Origin: Flavobacterium johnsoniae
GTDB lineage: Bacteria > Bacteroidota > Bacteroidia > Flavobacteriales > Flavobacteriaceae
Direction of reading: 5' to 3'
Length of the DNA: 64,000 bases
NCBI RefSeq assembly: GCF_030388325.1
Contig: NZ_CP103794.1
Location: 1,054,001-1,118,000, forward strand
Shown in pieces: positions 7,752 to 16,872 of the stretch. A model generated the notes under the pieces. That model ran no database searches. It had not been told where the DNA came from and was given only the letters and a program-made list of their open reading frames with translations. A program made the position numbers and the translations under genes. Each line of letters starts with the position of its first letter. The stretch's first letter is position 1.

Positions 7752-9935
7752 TTATTCTGCTCTTCTTAAAAAATGAAAATCAAGTTGTTTCTTCACTAAA
7801 TCTGCATTTTTTACTTTAACATAAATTTCGTCTCCTAATTGCAATAAGCGATTTGAAGTTGCCCCAACCAATGCATATTGTCTTTCATCAAAAGTATAGT
7901 AATCCTCTTTTATTTCTCTGATTCTCACCATTCCTTCGCATTTATTAGAAACGATTTCAACATAAATTCCCCATTCTGTAACACCAGAAATAACTCCCAA
8001 GAATTCTTCGTCCTGATGATCCTGCATGTATTTAACCTGCATGTATTTAATACTATCACGTTCAGCATTTGTAGCTAAACTTTCCATGTTTGAACAATGC
8101 AGACATTTTGTTTCATAAGTTTCTTCGTCTACAGAAGCTCCTCCATCCAAATAAAACTGTAACAAACGATGTACCATAACGTCTGGATAACGACGAATTG
8201 GCGATGTAAAATGGCTGTAATAATCAAACGCTAAACCATAATGACCAATATTATCTGTCGAATATTTGGCTTTACTCATACTTCTAATCGCAAGAGTATC
8301 AATTAAGTTTTGCTCTTTTTTACCATTTACTTCTTCCATCAATGCATTCAAAGACTTAGAAATATCGCCTTTGTTACGAAAATCAATTTTATAACCAAAT
8401 TTAGCAATTACGGTTTGCATCGCAATCAATTTGTCTTCATTTGGTTCGTCGTGAATACGGTAAACAAAGGTTTTCTTTTGTTTTCCAATATATTCAGCGA
8501 CTTTTCTATTAGCCAAAAGCATAAATTCTTCGATCAAATGATTGGCATCTTTTGAGATTTTAAAGTAAACTCCTTCTGGTTCTCCTTCTGCATCAAGATT
8601 AAATTTCACTTCGACTTTATCAAAAGAAATAGCGCCTTGCTGCATTCTTTTCTTTCTTAAAATCTTCGCTAATTCATCCAATTTTAAAGTAGCTTCAACA
8701 ATTTCATCCGAAACAACATAAGATTCTCCAGTAATAGAAATATCAACTGGAATCGTATTATTTCCTTTTGTTTCAATAATATGCTGTGCCTCTTCGTAAG
8801 CAAAACGCTGATCTGAATAAATTACAGTTCTTCCGAACCATTGATTAATAACTTGAGCTGTCGGAGAAACTTCAAATACTGCAGAGAATGTATATTTCTC
8901 TTCATTTGGACGAAGTGAACAAGCAAAATTTGACAACACTTCAGGAAGCATTGGCACTACTCTATCTACTAAATAAACCGAAGTTGCTCTTTGATACGCT
9001 TCGTCATCCAGAATTGTTCCTTGTTCTAAATAATACGAAACATCAGCAATATGAATTCCAATTTCGAAGTTTCCATTTTCTAATTTTTTGAAAGACAACG
9101 CATCATCAAAATCTTTTGCATCTTTCGGGTCAATTGTAAACGTAAGCGTATCACGCATATCACGACGTTTTGCAATCTCAGATTCCTGAATCGAAGTATC
9201 TAGTTTTTGTGCAAAAACCTCTACTTCTACCGGAAAATCTGCTGGCAATCCGTATTCAGCTAAAATAGCATGAATTTCAGTATTGTGTTCTCCAGGTTTT
9301 CCAAGAACTCGAATTACAGATCCAAACGGACTATCGGCTCTTTTTGGCCAATCTTCAATCTTAACTAAAACAACATCACCGTTTTCTGCTTCTCCAATTT
9401 TATCTTTTGGAATAAAAATATCGGTATACATTTTAGGATTTGCAGTAGAAACAAACGCAAAATTTGGCTGCATATCAATTACACCAACAAATTCTGTTTT
9501 ATCTCTTTCGATAACTTCAATTACTTCACCTTCAGGTCTTTTTCCTTTTCTTCTGTTATAAACATAAACCTTTACTTTATCTTTATCTAAAGCACGATTC
9601 AAATTATTGGTCGGAATAAAAACATCTTCTTCAAACTCATCACAAATAAAATATGCCGTTTTTCTGCTCGTCATATCTATCGTTCCTTCGTAATAATCCT
9701 GGCTGATTGCTTTAACTAAATATTTTCCAGGTTCTGTTTCTATAATTTTCTTTTGAGCCGCTAGAATTTTCAAATCTTTAATAATCTGATTTCTGCTTTG
9801 TGTATCGTCAAGTTCTAACTTTGCTCCTATCTGTTTGTAATTAAATGGCTTATTTGCGTTTTGCGATAAAATCTTCAGGATCTTCCCAGAGAAATCTTTC
9901 TCTTTTTTTATCGGCTTTCTAATTTTCTTACTCAT
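7752..9935 (-). CDS. rnr: Ribonuclease R
   Basis: 727 residues. This processive 3'-5' exoribonuclease degrades structured RNA. In order: an N-terminal winged helix (about 10-75), two cold-shock/OB domains (about 80-245), the RNB catalytic domain with TIDPKDAKDFDDALS at 267-281, whose aspartates bind the metal ions, and a C-terminal S1 domain (about 640-720) that includes GVISGVTEWGIYVEI. Full length. First gene of a three-gene minus-strand operon and divergent from the DUF2007 gene; the shared 110-bp spacer must hold both promoters. Confidence 0.96.
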   Translation of the reverse strand: MSKKIRKPIKKEKDFSGKILKILSQNANKPFNYKQIGAKLELDDTQSRNQIIKDLKILAAQKKIIETEPGKYLVKAISQDYYEGTIDMTSRKTAYFICDEFEEDVFIPTNNLNRALDKDKVKVYVYNRRKGKRPEGEVIEVIERDKTEFVGVIDMQPNFAFVSTANPKMYTDIFIPKDKIGEAENGDVVLVKIEDWPKRADSPFGSVIRVLGKPGEHNTEIHAILAEYGLPADFPVEVEVFAQKLDTSIQESEIAKRRDMRDTLTFTIDPKDAKDFDDALSFKKLENGNFEIGIHIADVSYYLEQGTILDDEAYQRATSVYLVDRVVPMLPEVLSNFACSLRPNEEKYTFSAVFEVSPTAQVINQWFGRTVIYSDQRFAYEEAQHIIETKGNNTIPVDISITGESYVVSDEIVEATLKLDELAKILRKKRMQQGAISFDKVEVKFNLDAEGEPEGVYFKISKDANHLIEEFMLLANRKVAEYIGKQKKTFVYRIHDEPNEDKLIAMQTVIAKFGYKIDFRNKGDISKSLNALMEEVNGKKEQNLIDTLAIRSMSKAKYSTDNIGHYGLAFDYYSHFTSPIRRYPDVMVHRLLQFYLDGGASVDEETYETKCLHCSNMESLATNAERDSIKYMQVKYMQDHQDEEFLGVISGVTEWGIYVEIVSNKCEGMVRIREIKEDYYTFDERQYALVGATSNRLLQLGDEIYVKVKNADLVKKQLDFHFLRRAE

Positions 9936-10045
9936 ATATCTTTTCTTATAAGGTTTAAAATTACAAATAAGAAATCAGATAATACTTTTTAACAAATAGA
10001 ATTATTAAAAATATAACTTTTCGTACATTTACAAAAACACCTCAT

Positions 10046-10279
10046 ATGGAAAGCTTTAAGACCATCGCAGTATTCAATTATCAGCACGAAACAGTGGTTC
10101 TCAAACACTTACTTGAACAAGAAGAAATCCCTTATTTTTTCGAAAACGAAATGACACTTTCTGTCGCTCCAATGTATTCTGCAGCTCTGGGCGGAATCAA
10201 ACTCAAAGTTCATCCAAACGATTTCGAGCAAGTTCAAGAAATCTTGGACAATCTCAACAACCCGCTTAAAATAGTCTGA
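10046..10279 (+). CDS. DUF2007 putative signal-transducing protein
   Basis: 77 residues. The DUF2007 (PII-like) pattern is visible: KTIAVFNYQHETVVLKHLLEQEEIPYFFENE, then the GGIKLKVHPNDFEQVQEIL ending. These small cytoplasmic proteins of ferredoxin-like fold have no settled function. It is divergent from rnr and is followed by more than 800 bp without a gene, so it is a single-gene unit. A TACATTTA box close to the -7 consensus precedes the start. Confidence 0.8.
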   Translation: MESFKTIAVFNYQHETVVLKHLLEQEEIPYFFENEMTLSVAPMYSAALGGIKLKVHPNDFEQVQEILDNLNNPLKIV

Positions 10280-10953
10280 AACAAACTTTCAAAAACAAAT
10301 TCAAAAACAAATTCAAATCAAAGTAAAATCAAAGTAAAATTCAAACTCAAAATATTTTTTTTCCTTTTCAACTTTTTTAGTTTTCAACATATATTAAATA
10401 CAAAAAAAAAAGATTTTTAAAATTTAAAAAAATTTGGTTGTTATTATAGCTTGTTAATATGTCGAATAATTTTTTTTTTGAAGTGATTGAAATCTCGTTT
10501 TACTTATTTATTCTGAGTTATCAACATAGTTATTTTTGGTTAAATGATTAATTTATAAGACTTTTTGTATTTTAATTAACAACGGTTGACAACCAAAAAT
10601 GAATTCATTTTGTAGATAAGTTCATATGTTGATATTTGTTGAAAATGGTATTTTTGGTATTGATAACTTTTCCAAAAATTCCTGAAACTTTTCTTGCATT
10701 TTTCATTTCACTTTTGGATTAGGTATTTTTTTGAAACAACCAAAAAAAACTTCTAATTTTCTTTTCGAACTTATTAACATTTTCTGTTAATTTAAAGTTA
10801 ACTGAATATCAATCAATTACAAACTCGTATTAACACCTCAAAATTTTAACAAAATTTCTATTTATTCTTTATTGATTATGAGATACTTATAGACTTATTA
10901 AAATTGTTAATAACTGATAAGGTTTTGACAGTAAAGTAGTTATAAATTAAGAG
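10280..10953. other. Gene-free AT-rich spacer with short tandem repeats
   Basis: No supportable gene. Just after the upstream stop, two adjacent 12-bp copies of TTCAAAAACAAA (10288-10311) are followed by two 11-bp copies of TCAAAGTAAAA. Further on are words resembling DnaA boxes: TTATCAACA (10518-10526), TTATTAACA (10771-10779) and TGTTAATAA (10905-10913). The density is no more than AT-rich DNA would give, so no origin is claimed. Confidence 0.5.
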
Positions 10954-11060
10954 TTTTTGTCATGAATTTCACGAAAGTAAACTAATTATAATTGCGGTGT
11001 TGAAAATGTAATTGAAAAGAAAAAAATTTGTGAAAATTGGTGTAATTCGTGCCAAACATT
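10954..11060. repeat. Imperfect inverted repeat upstream of rpiB
   Basis: The left arm (about 10954-10987, GTCATGAATTTCACGAAA) matches the reverse complement of the right arm (about 11024-11060, TTGGTGTAATTCGTGCC) at roughly 70%. The words resemble the ATTCGTGTAATTCGTGGC sequence that I recall from Flavobacterium spacers. Length and layout recall the other 100-bp palindromic elements, but the sequence differs. Confidence 0.5.
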
Positions 11061-11105
11061 TATTAATTGAGTAAATTTGTACTACACAACTTAATAGTAG
11101 AAAAA

Positions 11106-11537
11106 ATGAAAATTTCGATAGGAAACGACCACGCAGGCCCTGAATATAAAAAAGCAATTGTTGAAATGCTGAAAGCTAGAGGATATGAAGTAACTAACTA
11201 TGGTACAGATACAGATGCGTCTGTAGATTATCCAGATTTTGGACATCCAGTTGCAAATGATGTTTCTGAAGGAAAAGCAGATTTCGGAATCGTAATCTGC
11301 GGAAGCGGTAACGGAATTGCAATGACTGTTAATAAACACCCTAAAGTGAGAGCTGGTTTATGCTGGACAAAAGAAATTGCGTATTTAACTCGTTTACACA
11401 ATGATGCAAATATTGTGAGTATTCCGGCAAGATTTACTTCTATTCATCAAGCGGTTGAAATAGTTGAAACTTTCTTGGATACAGCTTTTGAAGGCGGAAG
11501 ACATCAAAATAGAGTAAATAAAATTGCTTGCGCTTAA
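11106..11537 (+). CDS. rpiB: Ribose-5-phosphate isomerase B
   Basis: 143 residues from the ATG at 11106; the longer TTG-started frame adds no conserved residues. RpiB interconverts ribose 5-phosphate and ribulose 5-phosphate in the pentose phosphate path. Marks: MKISIGNDHAGPEYK (His of the active site), VDYPDFG, and GIVICGSGNGIAMTVNKHPKVRAGLC with the catalytic cysteine in ICGSGNG, then NDANI and a C-terminal GGRHQNRVNKI. Normal length. A TAAATTTG box at 11072-11079 could be its -7 element. A single-gene unit with a terminator. Confidence 0.95.
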   Translation: MKISIGNDHAGPEYKKAIVEMLKARGYEVTNYGTDTDASVDYPDFGHPVANDVSEGKADFGIVICGSGNGIAMTVNKHPKVRAGLCWTKEIAYLTRLHNDANIVSIPARFTSIHQAVEIVETFLDTAFEGGRHQNRVNKIACA

Positions 11538-11581
11538 AACGAAAAAAAAATTCGGTGCGTCGCACCATTTAAATAATAAAC

Positions 11582-11617
11582 AAACCGGGCGGATTTTAAT
11601 AATTCATCCGGTTTTTT
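11582..11617 (+). terminator. Terminator of rpiB
   Basis: AAACCGGGCGGAT pairs with ATCCGGTTT, leaving a small bulge, over an 11-nt AT-rich loop; a T-run follows. It lies 45 bp after the stop. Confidence 0.75.
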
Positions 11618-11683
11618 GTTTTATAAATTACTGAATTTTAAATATTTATATTTTAAATATTGAGTTATCAACAATGTTAATAT

Positions 11684-11953
11684 CTAGATTTTTTGAGTCA
11701 TTTTTAAATAGATTACGACAATCTGAACAAGAATAATATAAGAGAATTTCATAATAAAAGTAATTTTTGCCGTTTTATGTCTGAAGAAAAACATTCCTGT
11801 TAATAAACCAATTGTTCCGCCAACAAAAGCAAGCAAAAAAAGTATAAATTCAGGAATTCGCCTTCTGTGTCTTCTAGCTTGAAATTTATCGTAACCAGTA
11901 AGCAGAAAAGTAATGAAGTTTATAAATAAAAAATATAGTAATAAAACTTTCAT
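11684..11953 (-). CDS. DUF1294 membrane protein
   Basis: 89 residues with three hydrophobic segments and the DUF1294 signature: N-terminal FINFITFLLTGYDKFQARRHRRRIPE, then LFLLAFVGGTIGLLTGMFFFRHKTAK. The family is small inner-membrane proteins of unknown role, sometimes fused to cold-shock domains in other bacteria; none is fused here. It is convergent with rpiB and divergent from tex. Conserved family, but no function is known. Confidence 0.85.
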   Translation of the reverse strand: MKVLLLYFLFINFITFLLTGYDKFQARRHRRRIPEFILFLLAFVGGTIGLLTGMFFFRHKTAKITFIMKFSYIILVQIVVIYLKMTQKI

Positions 11954-12067
11954 AGGCTAAAAATTAAAAACAAAGATATTATTTTAGCAAACTAATTGGT
12001 GTACAGATCTTGTTTTTAACAAGTAAAATATATCATTTTAACATTAAGAATTTATTTCATTAAAAAT

Positions 12068-14191
12068 ATGACTAATATTCAATTCATTGCCAAGTCAGTA
12101 CAGGCACCCGTTGTAAGCATTCAAAACACAGTAAAATTATTAGAAGAAGATTGTACGATTCCGTTTATTTCTCGTTATCGAAAAGATGCAACTGGAAATC
12201 TTGATGAAACTGTTATTGAGCAAATTGCAAAACTTCAAAAAGATTATGATACGCTTATAAAACGTAAAGAAGCCGTTTTAAAATCTATTGAAGAACAAAA
12301 AGCGCTTACGCCAGAATTGAAGAAAAAAATTGAAGATAGTTTTGATCTGCAAGAAATTGAAGATTTTTATCTTCCATACAAAAAGAAGAAAAAAACAAAA
12401 GCAGATGTTGCTAGAGAATTAGGTTTAGAACCTTTAGCAAAAATTATTATGTCTGAAAGTGATGTAGATGTTGACTTTATTTCAACACAATATTTGAATG
12501 AAAATGTTGTAAACGAAGAAGCGGCAATGCAAGGCGCAAGAGATATTGTTGCCGAATGGATTAACGAAAATATTTATGTTCGTAAACAGCTTCGAAGACT
12601 ATTTCAGCGAAAAGCAACTATCGGAACAAAAGTGGTTAAAAAGAAAGCGGAAGAGGAAGGCGCACAGAAATTCAGTCAATATTTTGATTGGGAAGAACCG
12701 TTGACAAAAGCGCCGGCGCACCGTTTATTAGCAATGCTTCGTGCAGAAAATGAAGGTTTTATCAAAATGAAAATCGATGTTGATATTGATGATGCTTACG
12801 ATGTTATTGACGAAATTATCATTAAAAAACAAAATAATACGACAGCTCATTTGCAATTAGCAATTGAAGACAGTTATAAACGTTTATTGAATCCGGCAAT
12901 TGGAAATGAAACGTTGCAAGAAGCAAAAGCAAAGGCAGATGCAAATTCGATTCAGGTTTTTGCTAATAATTTAGGACAACTTTTATTGGCTCCGCCGTTG
13001 GGAGAAAAGCGAATTTTGGCAATCGATCCAGGATTTAGAAGTGGTTGTAAAGTGGTTTGTCTGGACGAAAAAGGAGATCTTTTATATAATGAAACGATTT
13101 ATCCGCACGCGCCGCAAAATGAGGAAACAATGGCGATTAAGAAAATCCGTTCGATGGTAAATGCGTATCAAATTGACGCGATTTCTATCGGAAACGGAAC
13201 AGCTTCAAGAGAAACCGAATTTTTCATAAAAAAAATCGCGTTTGACAAACCAGTGCAGGTTTTTATTGTTTCTGAGGCTGGAGCTTCGGTTTATTCAGCA
13301 TCAAAAGTAGCGAGAGAAGAATTTCCAAATTATGATGTAACGGTTCGTGGTTCGGTTTCTATAGGGAGACGACTTTCAGATCCTTTGGCAGAATTGGTAA
13401 AAATTGACCCAAAAGCGATTGGAGTTGGACAATATCAACATGATGTTGACCAAACTAAATTAAAAGAAGAATTGGACAATACGGTAATTCGTTGCGTAAA
13501 CTCGGTTGGAATTAACATCAACACAGCAAGTAAACATTTACTAAGTTATGTGAGTGGAATAGGAGAGAAGCTTGCTGAAAACATTGTACAATACCGTTCT
13601 GAAAACGGACCTTTTGAAGATAGAAAACAGCTTAAAAAAGTGCCTCGTTTAGGAGATAAAGCTTATCAGCAAGGAGCAGCGTTTATCAGAATTGCAAATG
13701 CTAAAAACCCGCTGGATAATTCGGCGGTGCATCCCGAAGCCTATTCAGTTGTTGAAAAGATGGCGAAGGATTTGAATATTTCTTTGAATGAATTGATTGC
13801 GAACAAAGAAAAAACAGCGCTTATTAAGCCAGAGAAGTATGTTACACCTGAAATTGGTTTACTTACGCTTAAAGACATTATAAAAGAGCTTGAAAAACCA
13901 GGATTAGACCCAAGAAAGTCTGCGAAAGTTTTTGAATTTGATGCAAATGTAAAATCAATTAAAGATTTGAAAACCGGAATGATATTACCAGGAATTGTTA
14001 ATAACATTACCAACTTCGGCTGTTTTGTTGATATCGGAATCAAAGAAAGCGGATTAGTTCATATTTCTCAGTTAAAAGCTGGATTTGTAAGCGATGTAAA
14101 CGAAGTGGTAAAATTACATCAGCATGTTGATGTGAAAGTAACTGAGGTTGATGAAGATAGAAAGAGAATTCAGTTGACGATGGTTTTGTAA
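12068..14191 (+). CDS. tex: Tex-family RNA-binding transcription accessory protein
   Basis: 707 residues, full length. Domains in order: N-terminal Tex helical region (about 1-185) with IPFISRYRKDATGNLDE, a YqgF/RNase H-like domain (from about 320) opening with RILAIDPGFRSGCKVVCLD, helix-hairpin-helix motifs (about 490-560, GININTASKHLLSYVSGIGEKLAENIV), and a C-terminal S1 domain (about 635-705) with GIVNNITNFGCFVDIGIKES. Tex binds nucleic acid and affects transcription and RNA decay in other bacteria. A single-gene unit, followed by palindromic element copy 2. Confidence 0.95.
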   Translation: MTNIQFIAKSVQAPVVSIQNTVKLLEEDCTIPFISRYRKDATGNLDETVIEQIAKLQKDYDTLIKRKEAVLKSIEEQKALTPELKKKIEDSFDLQEIEDFYLPYKKKKKTKADVARELGLEPLAKIIMSESDVDVDFISTQYLNENVVNEEAAMQGARDIVAEWINENIYVRKQLRRLFQRKATIGTKVVKKKAEEEGAQKFSQYFDWEEPLTKAPAHRLLAMLRAENEGFIKMKIDVDIDDAYDVIDEIIIKKQNNTTAHLQLAIEDSYKRLLNPAIGNETLQEAKAKADANSIQVFANNLGQLLLAPPLGEKRILAIDPGFRSGCKVVCLDEKGDLLYNETIYPHAPQNEETMAIKKIRSMVNAYQIDAISIGNGTASRETEFFIKKIAFDKPVQVFIVSEAGASVYSASKVAREEFPNYDVTVRGSVSIGRRLSDPLAELVKIDPKAIGVGQYQHDVDQTKLKEELDNTVIRCVNSVGININTASKHLLSYVSGIGEKLAENIVQYRSENGPFEDRKQLKKVPRLGDKAYQQGAAFIRIANAKNPLDNSAVHPEAYSVVEKMAKDLNISLNELIANKEKTALIKPEKYVTPEIGLLTLKDIIKELEKPGLDPRKSAKVFEFDANVKSIKDLKTGMILPGIVNNITNFGCFVDIGIKESGLVHISQLKAGFVSDVNEVVKLHQHVDVKVTEVDEDRKRIQLTMVL

Positions 14192-14211
14192 AATTATAAA
14201 CTTCTTCAATC

Positions 14212-14314
14212 TTGTCATTTCGACGAAGGAGAAATCTCCACGAGTAACTCCGCTACAATTTGTCTATTCTCTGTAGAGCTACTTACGAAGATTTCTCCTT
14301 CGTCGAAATGACAA
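14212..14314. repeat. Palindromic element of the TTGTCATT family, copy 2
   Basis: 103 bp with 26-bp perfect arms (14212-14237 and 14289-14314) that start TTGTCATTTCGACG. Each arm ends in GGAGAAATCT. Arm sequence is almost the same as copy 3 at 63407, while the interior is in the opposite orientation to copy 3. Non-coding, just after tex. Confidence 0.9.
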
Positions 14315-14347
14315 ACTATATGTAAATATCTTTTTATTAAAAGCCAA

Positions 14348-14386
14348 AAAAAATCCCAAACTACAATTTGCAGTTTGGGATTTTTT
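14348..14386. terminator. Bidirectional terminator between tex and tatA
   Basis: Stem AAAAAATCCCAAACT / AGTTTGGGATTTTTT with a 9-nt loop; A-run and T-run on both sides. It serves both convergent genes. Confidence 0.88.
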
Positions 14387-14405
14387 AATAAGTTTTTCGA
14401 ATTTA

Positions 14406-14585
14406 TTATTTCGTTTCTTCTTCTTGTTTTTTAGAAGCAGCAGGTTGATCGTCTTTAGCAGCGTTTTTAAATTCCTTAATTCCACTTCCTAAACCTTTCA
14501 TTAATTCTGGAATTTTTTTACCTCCAAAAAGTAATATCACAATACCTACGATAACAAGGATTTCTGTAAGACCTAATCTTCCCAT
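14406..14585 (-). CDS. tatA: Twin-arginine translocase subunit TatA/TatE type
   Basis: 59 residues, read directly from the minus strand (ATG at 14585, TAA at 14406). [20 protein letters not shown] is the single membrane helix, [21 protein letters not shown] is the conserved hinge and amphipathic helix of TatA, and a short acidic/lysine tail (KKQEEETK) follows. TatA oligomers form the pore through which folded proteins leave the cytoplasm. No tatB or tatC lies next to it. On the minus strand a TACCTTTG box (14633-14640) lies upstream. Confidence 0.95.
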   Translation of the reverse strand: MGRLGLTEILVIVGIVILLFGGKKIPELMKGLGSGIKEFKNAAKDDQPAASKKQEEETK

Positions 14586-14797
14586 GACTATTATATTTAA
14601 TGCCGAAGCAAATTGTTTTCTAAATTATCCCGCAAAGGTATATAGAAATATACGAAATAGAAGTATTTTTAGTTTAAAATATTAGTATTAAACCACGTTA
14701 AATATTTTATAAAATCGTAAATTATAGCATTTCATAGTATTTTCTCGATCAATATCGTGACGATTAATTACTATATTTGCTAGCATAATGAAGTACA

Positions 14798-15304
14798 ATG
14801 GCTAAAAAAAAGAAAAAGAATTTAAGAAAAAAATTATTCATTAAAAACAGATTGATAATCTTAAATGAAGAAACTTTTGAAGAAATTTTTTCTTTTAGGC
14901 TTACTTTAATGAATGTCTTCGTAACATTTACATTAGGAGGCATTTTTTTAATTTTAGTTACCACTTTCATTATCGCTTTTACGCCGCTTCGCGAATTTAT
15001 TCCAGGTTATTCTTCGACAGAATTAAAAAGAAACGCAACCCGACTGGCAATAAAATCAGATTCTTTAGAAACCGCTTTACGTCAAAATGAAGTGTATATA
15101 AAAGGAATTCAAAAAGTCTTAAAAGGAGAATTAGAATATTCAAAATTTAATAAAGATTCTATTTTATCAGAAACAGCCGAAGATCCATCAGATTTAAACA
15201 TGAAAGCTTCTGATGCCGAAATAAAATTAAGAGAAGAAGTCGCAAAAACGGAAAAGGAATTGGAGCCGAAACCGCAAGATAAAAAGAAAAGTGACAAAAA
15301 ATAA
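14798..15304 (+). CDS. Membrane-anchored protein resembling the N-terminus of an M23 peptidase
   Basis: 168 residues: a strongly basic cytoplasmic start (KKKKKNLRKKL), NEETFEEIFSFRLTLMNVF, one membrane helix (about 42-65), the segment FTPLREFIPGYSSTELK, then an extracytoplasmic charged coiled coil ending in a lysine-rich tail. As I recall, related Flavobacteriia proteins with this same N-terminus carry a C-terminal M23 (LytM) peptidase domain. Here the gene stops before it, and the next gene starts 11 bp later, leaving no room for a remnant. A TATATTTG -7 box lies at 14772-14779. First gene of a pair with the GH3-type enzyme. Confidence 0.6.
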   Translation: MAKKKKKNLRKKLFIKNRLIILNEETFEEIFSFRLTLMNVFVTFTLGGIFLILVTTFIIAFTPLREFIPGYSSTELKRNATRLAIKSDSLETALRQNEVYIKGIQKVLKGELEYSKFNKDSILSETAEDPSDLNMKASDAEIKLREEVAKTEKELEPKPQDKKKSDKK

Positions 15305-15315
15305 TACCATAAAAA

Positions 15316-16803
15316 ATGTCAATTAAAGCTTTAGCGGCAAAGATATTTGCCAGAAAAATATATAATAAGACGCAAAATTGGGCCAAAAAACCAGTTGAAA
15401 CGCAAGAGAAAATCTTTCAAAATTTAATAAAAAATGCAACGGAAACCAATTTTGGAAAAGACCATCATTTTAATCAAATAAAAAAGGTTGAAGATTTTCA
15501 GAAAAACGTTCCTGTAAGAGATTACGAAGATCTGAAACCTTATGTTGATAAGGTTGTAAAAGGCGAAGAAAACATTCTTTGGAAAGGAAAACCACTTTAT
15601 TTTGCAAAAACTTCTGGAACAACTTCTGGTGCAAAATTTATTCCGTTAACCAAAGAATCAATGCCGTATCATATTGAAGCGGCGCGAAATGCTATTCTGC
15701 ATTACGTAAATGAAACTGGAAATGCCGATTTTGTTGACGGAAAAATGATTTTTTTGCAAGGAAGTCCTATTCTAACCGAAAAATACGGAATCAAATTTGG
15801 AAGACTTTCTGGAATTGTAGCGCATTTTGTTCCAAAATATTTACAGAAAAATAGAATGCCTTCTTGGGAAACCAATTGTATTGAAGATTGGGAAACTAAA
15901 GTTGATGCCATTGTAGACGAAAGCATAAAAGAAGATATGGCTGTTATATCTGGAATTCCGTCTTGGGTTCAGATGTATTTTGAGCGTTTACAGCAAAAAA
16001 GTGGCGGAAAAAAGATTGGCGAAATATTCAAAAATTTCAATTTGTTTATTTACGGAGGTGTTAATTACGAACCGTATCGCGCCAAATTTGAAAACATGAT
16101 TGGCAGAAAAGTAGATAGTATCGAATTGTTTCCTGCTTCTGAAGGTTTTTTTGCGTATCAGGATTCTCAAAAAGAAAAAGGAATGCTTTTATTGTTGAAT
16201 TCAGGAATTTTCTACGAGTTTATAAAAGCAGATGAATTCTTTGAAGAAAATCCAAAAGCGTTAACAATTGGCGAAGTAGAAATGGGCGTAAACTACGTTT
16301 TAATTATTTCTACAAATGCTGGACTATGGCGCTATAATATTGGCGATACAGTTCAATTTACCTCTTTATTTCCGCATCGTGTGATAGTTTCTGGGCGTAT
16401 CAAACATTATATATCTGCTTTTGGTGAACATGTAATTGCCAATGAAGTAGAGAATGCGATGAAAGAAGCTGTTGCGTCGACTAATATTGTAATTAACGAA
16501 TTTACAGTTGCGCCACAGATTAATCCGTCAAGCGGATTGCCTTATCATGAATGGTTCGTAGAATTTGAAAACGAACCGGAAAACATGGAAGTTTTTGCAG
16601 AAACTATCGACAATTCGATGCGAAAACAAAACATTTATTACGACGATTTAATTACCGGAAATGTATTGCAGAAAGTAGTCGTAACCAAAGTTTCTAAAAA
16701 CGGATTTCAAGATTATATGAAATCGCAAGGCAAATTAGGAGGACAAAATAAGATTCCGAGATTGTCGAACGATAGAAATATTGCGGATAATCTTACAAAA
16801 TAA
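15316..16803 (+). CDS. GH3-family (auxin-responsive promoter type) adenylate-forming enzyme
   Basis: 495 residues. GH3 proteins activate carboxylic acids as acyl-adenylates and join them to amino acids in plants; the bacterial substrate is unknown. Marks: the ATP-binding TSGTTSGAKFIPLT (about 96-109, the phosphate-binding motif of the ANL/GH3 fold), the FNLFIYGGVNYEPYRAKFE region, LFPASEGFFAYQ, LWRYNIGDTVQFTSLFPHRV and the hinge GRIKHYISAFGEHV. Full length for bacterial GH3. It follows the M23-like gene by 11 bp, probably co-transcribed. Confidence 0.87.
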   Translation: MSIKALAAKIFARKIYNKTQNWAKKPVETQEKIFQNLIKNATETNFGKDHHFNQIKKVEDFQKNVPVRDYEDLKPYVDKVVKGEENILWKGKPLYFAKTSGTTSGAKFIPLTKESMPYHIEAARNAILHYVNETGNADFVDGKMIFLQGSPILTEKYGIKFGRLSGIVAHFVPKYLQKNRMPSWETNCIEDWETKVDAIVDESIKEDMAVISGIPSWVQMYFERLQQKSGGKKIGEIFKNFNLFIYGGVNYEPYRAKFENMIGRKVDSIELFPASEGFFAYQDSQKEKGMLLLLNSGIFYEFIKADEFFEENPKALTIGEVEMGVNYVLIISTNAGLWRYNIGDTVQFTSLFPHRVIVSGRIKHYISAFGEHVIANEVENAMKEAVASTNIVINEFTVAPQINPSSGLPYHEWFVEFENEPENMEVFAETIDNSMRKQNIYYDDLITGNVLQKVVVTKVSKNGFQDYMKSQGKLGGQNKIPRLSNDRNIADNLTK

Positions 16804-16872
16804 AATAATATTTCCAAGATTAAGCAGTTATTTATTCATATTAATGAGTGTGGATAAGTAAATGAAAATTAA

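Noticed and set aside
8310..9561. Several plus-strand frames of 67-92 codons within rnr
   Set aside because: They lie wholly within the conserved rnr gene on the minus strand and reflect its codon bias.
10280..11105. Replication origin
   Set aside because: Only imperfect DnaA-like words at a chance level, and no replication genes nearby.
10969..11157. 62-codon minus-strand reading frame across the rpiB start
   Set aside because: It overlaps the rpiB coding start on the other strand and an imperfect palindrome; composition looks like chance.
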